Source: Ferruginibacter sp. (GTDB taxonomy: Bacteria; Bacteroidota; Bacteroidia; Chitinophagales; Chitinophagaceae). Taken from it: a stretch of 64,000 bases of DNA. Below are positions 9,167 through 18,152 of this stretch, piece after piece. The stretch covers positions 248,001 to 312,000 of the forward strand of contig JAQBNH010000008.1 in assembly GCA_028288705.1 (NCBI GenBank). The letters are read 5' to 3'. Positions within the stretch are counted from its first letter, which is position 1. Each line of letters opens with the position of its first letter. Position numbers and translations under genes: made by a program. The notes below the pieces were generated by a model. It did no database searches and was not told where the DNA came from. It saw only the letters and a program-made list of their open reading frames with translations.

Positions 9167-10626
9167 TATGTTGTTAGTTGTTGATTTGGTTTACGGGAGA
9201 TCAGCATGAGACCGATATAGGTAAGCAAGCCGTTTAAGATCAGCAATTCGGAACCGATTTGTAACCCCCCAAATAATTCCTTCTGAAATTTATCTACAAT
9301 AAAACAAATGACTGGTGCAGCAATACAAACGTAGGGTGCCAGTTTATCATTGATTTGCCGTTTCGTTAAAATACCAAAGGTAAATAAGCCAAGTAACGGC
9401 CCATACGTATAAGCCGCCACTTTTAATATCACGGTGATCATACTCGGATTATTTACCCAATGGAATATAACAACGAAGACCAGGAAGACAGCAGCAACAA
9501 CAAGATGAACACGTTGGCGGATCTTTTTCTTTTTTACTTCCGTCCAGTCGTCGCGCCGCTGCATACCAAGAATATCAATACAAAAAGAAGAGGTTAATGC
9601 GGTGATCGCACCATCAGCACTCGGGAACAATGCCGAAATTAATGCGATGATAAATATCACCGAAACGATTGAAGGCATATGATTCAAGGCAAGGTCCGGG
9701 AATAGTTTATCGCCTGTAGAACTCACGCCCTGCTGCGCGCCATACAGATGCAATAATCCGCCAAGGAATAAGAATATAAAGATCACCACCACCATAATAA
9801 GTGACAGCGTGATGATGTTTTTCTGGGAATCTTGTAAACGTTTTACGGAAATCGTTTTCTGCATCATTTCCTGGTCCATGCCTGTCATCGTGATCGTGAT
9901 GAAAGCACCGGCCAATATTTGTTTCAGGAAAAATAATTTACTGTTGGGATCAGTGAAAAATATTTTCGAATAGCCCTTATCGTTCATCGCGGAAATGGCG
10001 GAGCCGAAACTCATATCCATTGTATTTAAAATATACACGACACAAACTACCAGCCCGGTTAACATGAACGTGGTTTGTAAAGTATCAGTAAAGACGATCG
10101 TTTTTACTCCACCTTCATAAGTGTAGATCAGGATCATGATCAGGATGATCATGGTTGTTACCCAGAAAGGAACACCCAAACTTGCGAGGATGGTATCCTG
10201 CAGGATCTTCACCACGAGGTAAAGCCTTGCGGTTGCGCCGAGTGTGCGCGAAAGAATAAAAAATGACGCACCTGTTTTATAAGAATTTACGCCAAGCCTG
10301 GAACTCAGGTAATTATAAATGGAAGTAAGATTCAGTCTGTAATACAATGGCAGCAACACATATGCGATCACGAGGTAACCGATCAGGTAGCCGATCACGA
10401 TCTGGAAATATGCAAAAGATTCTTTGCCCACACCGCCGGGTACACTCACAAATGTTACGCCTGATAATGAGGTCCCTATCATACCAAACGCAACAAGCAT
10501 CCAGTTGGAATTCCGGTTACCGATGAAAAAAGATTCATTGTTTGAGTTCTTGCTGGTGTACCAGGCAACCCCAAGAAGTAATAAAAAATAACCGATCACA
10601 AAGGAAAGCAAATCTGTTGGGGACAT
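9166..10626 (-). CDS. sodium:solute symporter (SSS family)
   Basis: 486 residues with about 13 hydrophobic segments, matching the SSS (SGLT/PutP) fold of the inner membrane. The protein starts with a hydrophobic helix (SFVIGYFLLLLGVAWY). A helix-1 region with GNRNSNWMLVAFGMIGTSLSG and the family's conserved Gly/Ser-rich stretch are present. These carriers use the sodium gradient to import sugars, amino acids or other small solutes; the substrate is not predictable. First gene of the symporter, methyltransferase, glucosaminidase, hpt operon. It is divergent from the LOG gene across a 78-base intergenic region. Confidence 0.92.
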   Translation of the reverse strand: MSPTDLLSFVIGYFLLLLGVAWYTSKNSNNESFFIGNRNSNWMLVAFGMIGTSLSGVTFVSVPGGVGKESFAYFQIVIGYLIGYLVIAYVLLPLYYRLNLTSIYNYLSSRLGVNSYKTGASFFILSRTLGATARLYLVVKILQDTILASLGVPFWVTTMIILIMILIYTYEGGVKTIVFTDTLQTTFMLTGLVVCVVYILNTMDMSFGSAISAMNDKGYSKIFFTDPNSKLFFLKQILAGAFITITMTGMDQEMMQKTISVKRLQDSQKNIITLSLIMVVVIFIFLFLGGLLHLYGAQQGVSSTGDKLFPDLALNHMPSIVSVIFIIALISALFPSADGAITALTSSFCIDILGMQRRDDWTEVKKKKIRQRVHLVVAAVFLVFVVIFHWVNNPSMITVILKVAAYTYGPLLGLFTFGILTKRQINDKLAPYVCIAAPVICFIVDKFQKELFGGLQIGSELLILNGLLTYIGLMLISRKPNQQLTT

Positions 10627-10673
10627 AGTGAATGTTTACGTAAAAATAAGGTTGAAAATATAAAAAAAGGTTG

Positions 10674-10681
10674 TGTCTTTG
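10674..10681 (+). promoter_or_regulatory. candidate -7 element (TGTCTTTG) of the LOG gene
   Basis: TGTCTTTG matches TAnnTTTG at all fixed positions except one. A TTG at 10652-10654 is placed 19 bases upstream, which fits the Bacteroidota -33/-7 spacing. The ATG follows 23 bases after the element. Confidence 0.45.
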
Positions 10682-10704
10682 CTCTTTATTAATATTTAAC
10701 TTTT

Positions 10705-11241
10705 ATGCAGATACAATCAATCGCAGTTTTTTGTGGTAGCAAAACCGGCGCTGATCCTTTGTTTGAAGCACATACACGTGAACTTGGTTACTTGCTCGCT
10801 GAAAAAAATATTAAGATAATTTATGGTGGTGGTAATAAAGGATTGATGGCTGCAGTAGCGAATGCCGCACTCGAAAAAAATGGCCATGTCATTGGCATCA
10901 TTCCTAAGTTATTATCAGAATGGGAACACCAGCATAACGGACTCACAGAATTAACTGTTGTTGAGAATATGCATATCCGCAAACAAATGCTTTATGAAAA
11001 ATGCGATGCGGCCATCATCTTACCCGGTGGATATGGAACCCTGGATGAGGTGTTTGAAATGCTTACCTGGAACCAGTTAAGTATTCATAACAAAAAAATC
11101 TTCTTTCTGAATTCAGGAGGCTTTTATGATCATCTCATTGCCCATATTTCCAAAATGCATGCAGAAGGTTTTCTCTATGATCACCCGGATGAAAAAATGA
11201 CGGTGCTCACAGAACCTTCAGCTTTACTACCGTTTCTTTAG
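10705..11241 (+). CDS. LOG family protein (cytokinin riboside 5'-monophosphate phosphoribohydrolase type)
   Basis: 178 residues, typical of the TIGR00730/LOG family of Rossmann-like proteins. The phosphate-binding motif IIYGGGNKGLMAA occurs near residue 39 and the signature PGGYGTLDEVFE near 107. Family members remove ribose-5-phosphate from nucleoside monophosphates, and many bacterial members act as nucleotide 5'-monophosphate nucleosidases. Cytoplasmic. The stop codon overlaps the stop of the convergent outer-membrane gene by four bases (TTAG). Confidence 0.93.
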   Translation: MQIQSIAVFCGSKTGADPLFEAHTRELGYLLAEKNIKIIYGGGNKGLMAAVANAALEKNGHVIGIIPKLLSEWEHQHNGLTELTVVENMHIRKQMLYEKCDAAIILPGGYGTLDEVFEMLTWNQLSIHNKKIFFLNSGGFYDHLIAHISKMHAEGFLYDHPDEKMTVLTEPSALLPFL

Positions 11242-11846
11242 TCCCTGTCTTTTCCCTGGAACAACGCAATATTATATCCGGCGCGAATTTGAGGTAGCGG
11301 GCGATTTAAATTATCAACATAAGGTGAATTGTTATCCTTCAGTACATCCCAGAGGATGGAGATATAATAAAACGAACCTGTGCCTTCGCGGCCATTGGCA
11401 AAACCTCCTCCCACTAAAAAGCTGGGCGCATTAAAGCGAAATTTCTCATCAGGCAACCCCTGGCTGGATGGCGGGATATAACGGTAGCGGATCAGATTAT
11501 ATTCATACTGCGCGTGTGCGAATAAAAACTTCACGGGGTATAACCTTATAAATGCGCCCGGGCCGTAAATTGTTTGTCGCAGTTTATCGCCGTACTGGTC
11601 ATAATCTCTTTGAGAAATATAATTCAGGTTTGCAGAAACGGCGACATCAACAAAACGATTGATGCTATACCCGAAATACGGACTAATGCCGAGTGCGGTT
11701 GTTCCGTTGAAAAATGATGCGTTTACCGTACCGCCGGTGAACAGGTTTTCTTTCTTAAAAAATTTCTTTTCAGCCGGTTCTTCTTCCTGCGCGAACAGCA
11801 TGGAAGAACTAATAACAGCTAGTAATAAAAGACAGATGCGTTTCAT
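11238..11846 (-). CDS. putative outer-membrane beta-barrel protein
   Basis: 202 residues. A signal peptide (MKRICLLLLAVISSSMLFAQ) is followed by an acidic linker (EEEPAEKKFF) and alternating hydrophobic/aromatic strands with frequent Tyr, Gly and Asn (ALGISPYFGYSINRFVDV, FAHAQYEYNLIRYRYI, FLVGGGFANG). This resembles small OprF/OmpW-like eight-strand barrels of Bacteroidota, but I cannot name a family. It ends in RDRD-type charged residues rather than an aromatic residue. It lies nine bases downstream of the FAD-linked oxidase gene and is probably cotranscribed. Confidence 0.75.
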   Translation of the reverse strand: MKRICLLLLAVISSSMLFAQEEEPAEKKFFKKENLFTGGTVNASFFNGTTALGISPYFGYSINRFVDVAVSANLNYISQRDYDQYGDKLRQTIYGPGAFIRLYPVKFLFAHAQYEYNLIRYRYIPPSSQGLPDEKFRFNAPSFLVGGGFANGREGTGSFYYISILWDVLKDNNSPYVDNLNRPLPQIRAGYNIALFQGKDRD

Positions 11847-11855
11847 ACACTTTTT

Positions 11856-13277
11856 TTACACGGCATCAAATATTTTGCCGCTGTTAAGGATATCGTTTGG
11901 ATCAAATGCTTTCTTAATCGCGCGCATCAGTTGCAGGTTTGCCGGTGCAAAAACAATATCCATAAATTCTTTCTGGATAAGTCCGATGCCATGTTCGCCA
12001 CTGATGGTGCCACCCAGGGAATGCACCAGTTGGAACAACGCTTTTAATGCCGGGATCACTTCCGGATTATTCAGGCTATAAATACTTCCTTCTTTTTTGA
12101 TGCGGATGTGTAAATTTCCATCTCCTGCATGGCCATAACAAACCGCGTGAAGATCATATTTCCTACCCAGCTCTTTCACGCCATGGATTAATGCAGGCAG
12201 GTTCGCGCGCGGCACGACTGTATCTTCTTCAATCGTATAACCCGCCAGCTTTACAGCTTCGGCTACGCGCCTGCGTAACTTCCACAATTCAGCTTTTTGC
12301 TGGGCGTCATCAGCAAAGAAAACTTCACCACAATTATAAGCAGTCAGCAATTCTGCGATCGCTTCCATTTCAGACATCAATGTTTCCATATGATTGCCAT
12401 CCACTTCGATAATCAGGTGAGCGGCAACATTATCATCGATTGGAACGGCAGTACTGTCGACAAAATCACTGACAATTTTAAGCGCATCGATCTCTACTAA
12501 TTCCAATGCGCTGGGTGTAAAGCCGCCGCGAAATATTGCACTAACTGCAGCGCCGGCATCTTCCAGGTCATTAAAAGGAACGAGCATTAATAAATCATAA
12601 GTTGGATGCGGGATCAGTTTTAATACAATTTTTGTTACTAATCCTAATGTGCCTTCGCTTCCCACCATCAGCTGTGTGAGGTTATATCCAGTTGAATTTT
12701 TCAACACGTTGGCGCCTGTCCAGATGATATCGCCGTTAGCAAGAACGACCTGCAGGTTCAGGACATAATCTTTTACCACGCCATATTTTACAGCCTTAGG
12801 TCCGCCGCTGTTTTCGGCAATATTTCCACCGATAAAACAACTGCCACGACTGCTTGGATCGGGTGGATAAAACAAGCCCTTTTCCTTTACTGCGTTTTGT
12901 AAAACTTCTGTGATCACACCGGGTTCAGTCGTTACCTGTAAATTTCTTTCATCGATCTCGAGGATTGAATTCATACGTTCAAACGACACCAGAACACCGC
13001 CTAATTGCGGAAGCGCGCCGCCGCTCAGGCCCGTTCCTGCGCCACGAGGTGTAACAGGAATGCGATGCTGGTTGCAGATTTTCATTACCTCGCTCAACTC
13101 TTCAGCAGTGCGTGGCTTTATAACGATATCCGGTAAGAAGTGTAAATTCTCTGTTTCATCATGCGCGTAATTATTCCGATTTTCATCATCGGTAAAAACA
13201 TAATCATTGCCAAGAATATTGCGGAATGCTGCCAGGTGTTCTGTATGTGCAGCAGGAGTAATTGCGGATAACGCCAT
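11856..13277 (-). CDS. FAD-linked oxidase, GlcD/D-lactate dehydrogenase family
   Basis: 473 residues, a typical single-subunit length. The PCMH-type FAD-binding domain occupies ~40-220, with the FAD-phosphate loop PRGAGTGLSGGALPQ near 80. The C-terminal FAD-oxidase domain carries CYGHAGDGNLHIRI and GGTISGEHGIGLIQ, the substrate and metal residues of the VAO family. Members oxidise 2-hydroxyacids such as glycolate or D-lactate and pass electrons to a quinone or flavoprotein; the exact substrate is unresolved. No signal peptide. First of a two-gene unit with the beta-barrel gene. Confidence 0.9.
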   Translation of the reverse strand: MALSAITPAAHTEHLAAFRNILGNDYVFTDDENRNNYAHDETENLHFLPDIVIKPRTAEELSEVMKICNQHRIPVTPRGAGTGLSGGALPQLGGVLVSFERMNSILEIDERNLQVTTEPGVITEVLQNAVKEKGLFYPPDPSSRGSCFIGGNIAENSGGPKAVKYGVVKDYVLNLQVVLANGDIIWTGANVLKNSTGYNLTQLMVGSEGTLGLVTKIVLKLIPHPTYDLLMLVPFNDLEDAGAAVSAIFRGGFTPSALELVEIDALKIVSDFVDSTAVPIDDNVAAHLIIEVDGNHMETLMSEMEAIAELLTAYNCGEVFFADDAQQKAELWKLRRRVAEAVKLAGYTIEEDTVVPRANLPALIHGVKELGRKYDLHAVCYGHAGDGNLHIRIKKEGSIYSLNNPEVIPALKALFQLVHSLGGTISGEHGIGLIQKEFMDIVFAPANLQLMRAIKKAFDPNDILNSGKIFDAV

Positions 13278-13348
13278 GAAAATAATTTGCGCAAAAATCG
13301 TGAAAAAACACGGTTATAACGAGCAGCAGATGATGTTTTATTTATTTT

Positions 13349-14368
13349 TTAAAACTTCGGACAAAGAGACTGCCGGTTTACATTTTCAGGATAGAAACCC
13401 TTTTTCACCAATGTAAATTCACTGGCGCCACGATAATTATTAAAATTTTTCATGGAGGAGATCGTCGCATCATAACTAAAAGTAAATCGTAAGTTATTTG
13501 TTTCGAAACCAAGCATCGGAATAACCGCGTCTTTATGGCGATAATATAATCCTGCGATCAACTGCCGTTCGCCCGCTTCGGATAAATTATAATTAGCATT
13601 CATTCCGCCCGTAAGCTCTGTCGCTTTCGCCTGGGTAGTAAAATAAACGTTAGGATTAATAATCACCTTTTCATTCACTTTAAGTATTGCATTTACAAAC
13701 CCGATATGCCGCATGGGAATGATGCCATCATTTGTCTGATTATTAAAAAAAGTCTCTCTTGGTTTATTTACATGATGGATAGAATAACCTGCATTGATGT
13801 AAACATTTTCCTGGGGGAAATAAGCGTAGTTCATGCCTACCTGCATATCAAAATAACTTACACTGTTATTCGCCAGGAACACTTGTGTTGGCAGACCGTT
13901 ATCGAAAAATTTGCCATCAAACTGGTCAGGGAATTTAAGGCTCGATTGATCAACTCTCTTATTTGCCCAACCCAGGTTAAAACCTGCGCTTAATAAACTG
14001 CTGCTTCCAAGCATCTGGTGATAAGCGATCGAACCATAAACTTTCGTTGACCTTAAGCTACCACTGCCGGCTTCATCAGCCAGCACCACAGCGCCCACAC
14101 CCAGCCATCCATTTTCCAGGCGGTCGCGGAATAATTGTGCATCACCAAATGCACTCATTGTTTTGAAAGGAACAGACATAACACTGCTCCACTGGTTGCG
14201 GTAGTGAACGCCAAGCCTGTAATCCGCATCAGGAATAAAGCCTGTGTTGGCCGGATTCGTCGTGAGGGTCGAATTGAAAAATTGCGAGAAATGCAGATCC
14301 TGGGCAAAACTGTTTAAAGCCGCCAGCATCAACACCTGGAACAACGCTATTTTAATTAATTTCTGCAT
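13349..14368 (-). CDS. type IX secretion system PorP/SprF family outer-membrane protein
   Basis: 339 residues. The signal peptide (FQVLMLAALNSFAQ) is followed by the family start DLHFSQFFNSTLTTNPANTGF, then the typical series of barrel strands (YRLGVHYRNQW, YGSIAYHQML). PorP/SprF proteins are outer-membrane barrels that attach to T9SS substrates carrying type B C-terminal domains and help deliver or anchor them at the surface. The gene sits 19 bases after the end of the large PKD protein gene with a gliding-type C-terminus, so this is a substrate/barrel pair. A paralog rather than the core PorP is likely. Confidence 0.92.
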   Translation of the reverse strand: MQKLIKIALFQVLMLAALNSFAQDLHFSQFFNSTLTTNPANTGFIPDADYRLGVHYRNQWSSVMSVPFKTMSAFGDAQLFRDRLENGWLGVGAVVLADEAGSGSLRSTKVYGSIAYHQMLGSSSLLSAGFNLGWANKRVDQSSLKFPDQFDGKFFDNGLPTQVFLANNSVSYFDMQVGMNYAYFPQENVYINAGYSIHHVNKPRETFFNNQTNDGIIPMRHIGFVNAILKVNEKVIINPNVYFTTQAKATELTGGMNANYNLSEAGERQLIAGLYYRHKDAVIPMLGFETNNLRFTFSYDATISSMKNFNNYRGASEFTLVKKGFYPENVNRQSLCPKF

Positions 14369-14387
14369 TATACATTTCCTTCTTTTT

Positions 14388-17300
14388 TTATTTTAACAGG
14401 GTGATATCTCCCGTCTTACGTATCTTTTTCCCGTCCGTAAATTCAACATCTAAAGTATAAGTATACACGTCCATTGGTTGCAATTGACCTTTAAACGTCC
14501 CATCCCATCCTGATTTACGGGAAGCAGATTGAAAGATCAGCTGGCCCCAGCGATTATAGATCCGCCAGTTCATTTTGCCAATCCCGAAACCCCTGACATA
14601 CACGATGGCATTTTCTCCAAATTTACCCGGCGTGAACGCATTAGGTACATCAAGTAAAGGGTTGATGATAGTTTGAACATCCAGGCTCGCCGTGTCGGTG
14701 CAGCCTTCCGCATTGTAAGCCACCAGTTCCGCCCTGAAAGTGCCGGTCTCATTATATTGATGAGTTGGATTGGTTAGCACCGATGTATCGCCATCACCAA
14801 AGTTCCAGAGATAACGAGTGGCCCCTACTGAAAGATTGGTGAAACGAACGGGTGTGTTTGCTATGGGTGGATTGGGTGCCCATGTAAAACTGGCTGTAGG
14901 TTTAGCTACTACACGAATCGTTTGATAAGCAGAGGTGTCTACCCTGTTACAAGTGTTGGTATCGATTGCGATCAGCCTTACACGGTAGATTCCGGGAGTC
15001 GCATACAAATGAGTTGGGCTGGATACCGTTGATGTGGTATTGTCACCAAATTCCCAGATGAAATCCGTTCCGGCAAGTGAAAGATTATTAAAGACAGCTG
15101 TATAAGGCGCACAACCCGTAGGCGGCGTTTCGAAAATGGCTTTTACAATCGGGTTCAGGCGAATGGTTTTCTGAATTGAATCCGGTGAATTACAAAACGA
15201 CGTATCCAGGATGATTAATTTTACGATATACACGCCGGGCGCAGCATAAGTATGCGTTCTTGGAGGCGCGTAACCCGACGTATCACGCGGAGAGCCGTCT
15301 CCGTAATCCCAAATAAAAGTTTTCGGACCAAAATTGGGCGTGTTGGATGTGGTCGTATTTGTGTACTGCATCGTCAGGCTCTGGCAAGGCGCAAGTTTCT
15401 GCGAAACAAAATCAAGATTGGCCTTATTATTTCCTGCGCGAATGGTTACATAGGCGGTATCCCGGATATTACAGGTGCTACTATCTTCAGCAATGAGCAT
15501 CACGCGGTAAACACCAACAGCCGTATAGGTATTTGTGTTATTAAAATTCGTTGTTGTATCTAATCTTCCGTTGCCAAAATCCCAGTAGTATTTTTTCCCT
15601 TTTTGTAGCGTGTCCTTGAATGTCACGACCAGTGGAACACAACCACTGGTATCATTTACAACAGCGTTTATGGAGGCCTGAACGCTTGCACCTACGCCGG
15701 AAAAATCCATTTCTATTTTAAGCGCAATTTCATTACAACTGGAGCTGCCATTGAATTGTGAATAGGCTCCCGGTGTGGTAGGAAATGTCACTCGCTGCGG
15801 ACCATTTCCTCCACAATTCGCACAGATTGCCTGGTAAATTATACCGTTATCATCAAACCTGCTGGTACCGCCATCAACATGGTCACCCAGCCCACCGTTT
15901 TGGCCAAAATGCGAACCGAATAATTGGCTGGTTGCATTTTTTTCCAGAACGAAGAAATAAAAATCAGCACCGTCCGGTAGCCTTGCGCCTGCCAATGGAT
16001 TTTTTTCCGGCAAACCAGTTGTATTTCCTGTATTGTAATTTTGAGAGTTATTTTCTCCACCGCCCCAGCCGGAAACATATACGTTTTGACAGCGGTCCAC
16101 CATAAATGCGATCGGTGAGATATTCGGCGATGCAGAATTAGTTCCAAAGACCGTTGAATAAACATACCCGGTAAGATCAGGCTTGAGTTTACTGATGAAT
16201 TGTTTGGAGCCCGCATTGCTATACCCGGCATTAATTACAGGCCAGGTTCCGGTGGTGGTACCCATTACATAAGGAAAACCCAGCCGGTCAAACTTTAGCC
16301 CATAAACCATATCTATAGAAATGCCGTTCGCAGCAGGCGTTCCACTCAGGTAAGTTGTCCTCACCACCGCAGATCCATCAGCCTTTAATTGCGTAACAAA
16401 CCCGTCTGGTGCTAGTGCTGTTCCTGCAGTTCCTGTTTGAAAGTTTTGTTGAATAACGCCCGCTGTTAATCCCGGTAATCCCACGGATGACTCGGTAGCG
16501 CCAGCTACGTACAGATCACCGGTTGTTGGATTAATGTTCGCAACAAAGCAGGCATCGTTTTGATTGCCACCAAAATAAGTACTGAATAAAATATTTGTAA
16601 GTGCAGGATTAAATTTTAAAACGACGCCATCTTGTTTACCACCACCGAAACTCGTTTGAATCCCGGTATTTCTGATGGGAAAATCGGAAGGAAGCTGCGA
16701 GCCGTTAGCTGCCGTATTGGGCCTTGTAACAGACGCAAGAAAAATATTGTTATTGCCGTCCAGGATCACTTCACTCCTCGCATCATCTCCATAATTCCGG
16801 CGTAAACTTTCTGCCCCGAGAGGAGATGTATACTTCGGGCGGATATTAACGCCATCATCACCCGTTCCGCCAATACGAGCGGAGCCGATCAGCCGGCTGC
16901 CATCGGCGCTAAATTTCGTAATGAAAATATCGTATTTGCCACAAGGACCGATCTTGGGAATCGTAACGGGAAAACTATCTGAGCCGGTTCTCCCTGCTAC
17001 GATCAGGTTCCCCTGTGGATCTGTGATCATACTGTGCGGCTGCTCATTTTTATTACCACCGAGATAAGTGGCATATAATCGTGTTCCACCATCCGGAGAA
17101 AACTTAAAAATTCCGATATCATATCCGCCTTCTCCTTCATTTTCACCGCCACCGAAAGTAATATCGTAAGCTCCGGGAGAAACCGGGTAACCCGTTCCGA
17201 AAACAATACCGCCGGCGTAAAAACTCCCATCAGGTCCGGGCGTTGCGGTGTATCCCCAATTATCGGCTGTGCTGCCTGTAAAAGAAGAAAAAATAATGGA

Positions 17301-18050
17301 AGGATCAATGATCAGGGTTTGCTTCGTGTCATAATTCCTGATATCAAAACTTACTACGTTATCCCGAACGACGTATTTTGCTTCAACAGTTTGACGTTTA
17401 CCGTCCCCTGATTGATAGCTGTACGGATACAACTCTTTTACCTCACCCACCGCAGTGGAAATGATTAGTTCTTTATCTTTTACAGACAGCGATTTTACGC
17501 CATCGTAACGCATTGCGATCGCATTTACATTTCCGCCAGGCCGTACAATGAAATCATATTTTAAGCTCCCGGCTGCATCGCTGTAATAACGGATATCGAT
17601 GTTTGGATATACATTGGAATACGTAACGGCCTGGAATATTTTGCAACCACCCGCCCATTTTGCAGGGTCAGAACCGAGATAATAATTACTAATGCCCGGC
17701 ATCGGTTTCTCCGGAGTTTGCGGAACAAATTTAGCAGCGCCCAAAAAATCTACTTTGTAAGCAGATGAATGAACAACAATGGGCTCATTTGCATTAAATC
17801 CCTTTTGGCGGCTATGACCATGCGTGCGTTCGGAAAGTGTGAGAATATCCTGCGGATTATGAAGCAAAACGGTAAAGCCTTTGTTTTCCAAAAAAAATGA
17901 TCCCGTATTAAAATCCCCGCGGTACTGAACATTCGAATGCCATTGACCCTTGTTTTCTGTAAACTGCATTTGTGCGCTGGAGGAAAAAGTACACAGGAAA
18001 GCAGTCATGACAAAAGAGAGGCAGGCAACTATCTTGGAGCAAATGTTCAA
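14388..18050 (-). CDS. giant T9SS-exported protein: SBBP-like repeats, four PKD domains, gliding-motility C-terminal domain
   Basis: 1220 residues. A signal peptide (1-26) is followed by the N-terminal domain beginning FTENKGQWHSNVQYRG that is usual in Bacteroidota SBBP-repeat proteins. Residues ~260-770 hold beta-propeller-like repeats with patterns such as YATYLGGNKNE and STYFGGNQND. Four PKD domains lie at ~785-1130 (cores YYWDFGNG, FIWDYGDG, FIWEFGDN, YLWNFGDG). The last ~90 residues are a gliding-motility-associated C-terminal domain (VPNAFTPG, WRIYNRWGQLIF, GWDGTFKGQ, DVYTY), the type B T9SS sorting signal. It is expected at the cell surface as an adhesin or secreted filament. The downstream PorP/SprF gene is probably its partner. 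Confidence 0.93.
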   Translation of the reverse strand: MNICSKIVACLSFVMTAFLCTFSSSAQMQFTENKGQWHSNVQYRGDFNTGSFFLENKGFTVLLHNPQDILTLSERTHGHSRQKGFNANEPIVVHSSAYKVDFLGAAKFVPQTPEKPMPGISNYYLGSDPAKWAGGCKIFQAVTYSNVYPNIDIRYYSDAAGSLKYDFIVRPGGNVNAIAMRYDGVKSLSVKDKELIISTAVGEVKELYPYSYQSGDGKRQTVEAKYVVRDNVVSFDIRNYDTKQTLIIDPSIIFSSFTGSTADNWGYTATPGPDGSFYAGGIVFGTGYPVSPGAYDITFGGGENEGEGGYDIGIFKFSPDGGTRLYATYLGGNKNEQPHSMITDPQGNLIVAGRTGSDSFPVTIPKIGPCGKYDIFITKFSADGSRLIGSARIGGTGDDGVNIRPKYTSPLGAESLRRNYGDDARSEVILDGNNNIFLASVTRPNTAANGSQLPSDFPIRNTGIQTSFGGGKQDGVVLKFNPALTNILFSTYFGGNQNDACFVANINPTTGDLYVAGATESSVGLPGLTAGVIQQNFQTGTAGTALAPDGFVTQLKADGSAVVRTTYLSGTPAANGISIDMVYGLKFDRLGFPYVMGTTTGTWPVINAGYSNAGSKQFISKLKPDLTGYVYSTVFGTNSASPNISPIAFMVDRCQNVYVSGWGGGENNSQNYNTGNTTGLPEKNPLAGARLPDGADFYFFVLEKNATSQLFGSHFGQNGGLGDHVDGGTSRFDDNGIIYQAICANCGGNGPQRVTFPTTPGAYSQFNGSSSCNEIALKIEMDFSGVGASVQASINAVVNDTSGCVPLVVTFKDTLQKGKKYYWDFGNGRLDTTTNFNNTNTYTAVGVYRVMLIAEDSSTCNIRDTAYVTIRAGNNKANLDFVSQKLAPCQSLTMQYTNTTTSNTPNFGPKTFIWDYGDGSPRDTSGYAPPRTHTYAAPGVYIVKLIILDTSFCNSPDSIQKTIRLNPIVKAIFETPPTGCAPYTAVFNNLSLAGTDFIWEFGDNTTSTVSSPTHLYATPGIYRVRLIAIDTNTCNRVDTSAYQTIRVVAKPTASFTWAPNPPIANTPVRFTNLSVGATRYLWNFGDGDTSVLTNPTHQYNETGTFRAELVAYNAEGCTDTASLDVQTIINPLLDVPNAFTPGKFGENAIVYVRGFGIGKMNWRIYNRWGQLIFQSASRKSGWDGTFKGQLQPMDVYTYTLDVEFTDGKKIRKTGDITLLK

Positions 18051-18152
18051 GGTGTTTTTATTTACAATTTAATCATAATAAACGTAAAAGCAAACGGCAC
18101 AGGTTGGCTGCTTTTAAATCTTATCGCTGCTTTAACGTATTATAAAAACTAC

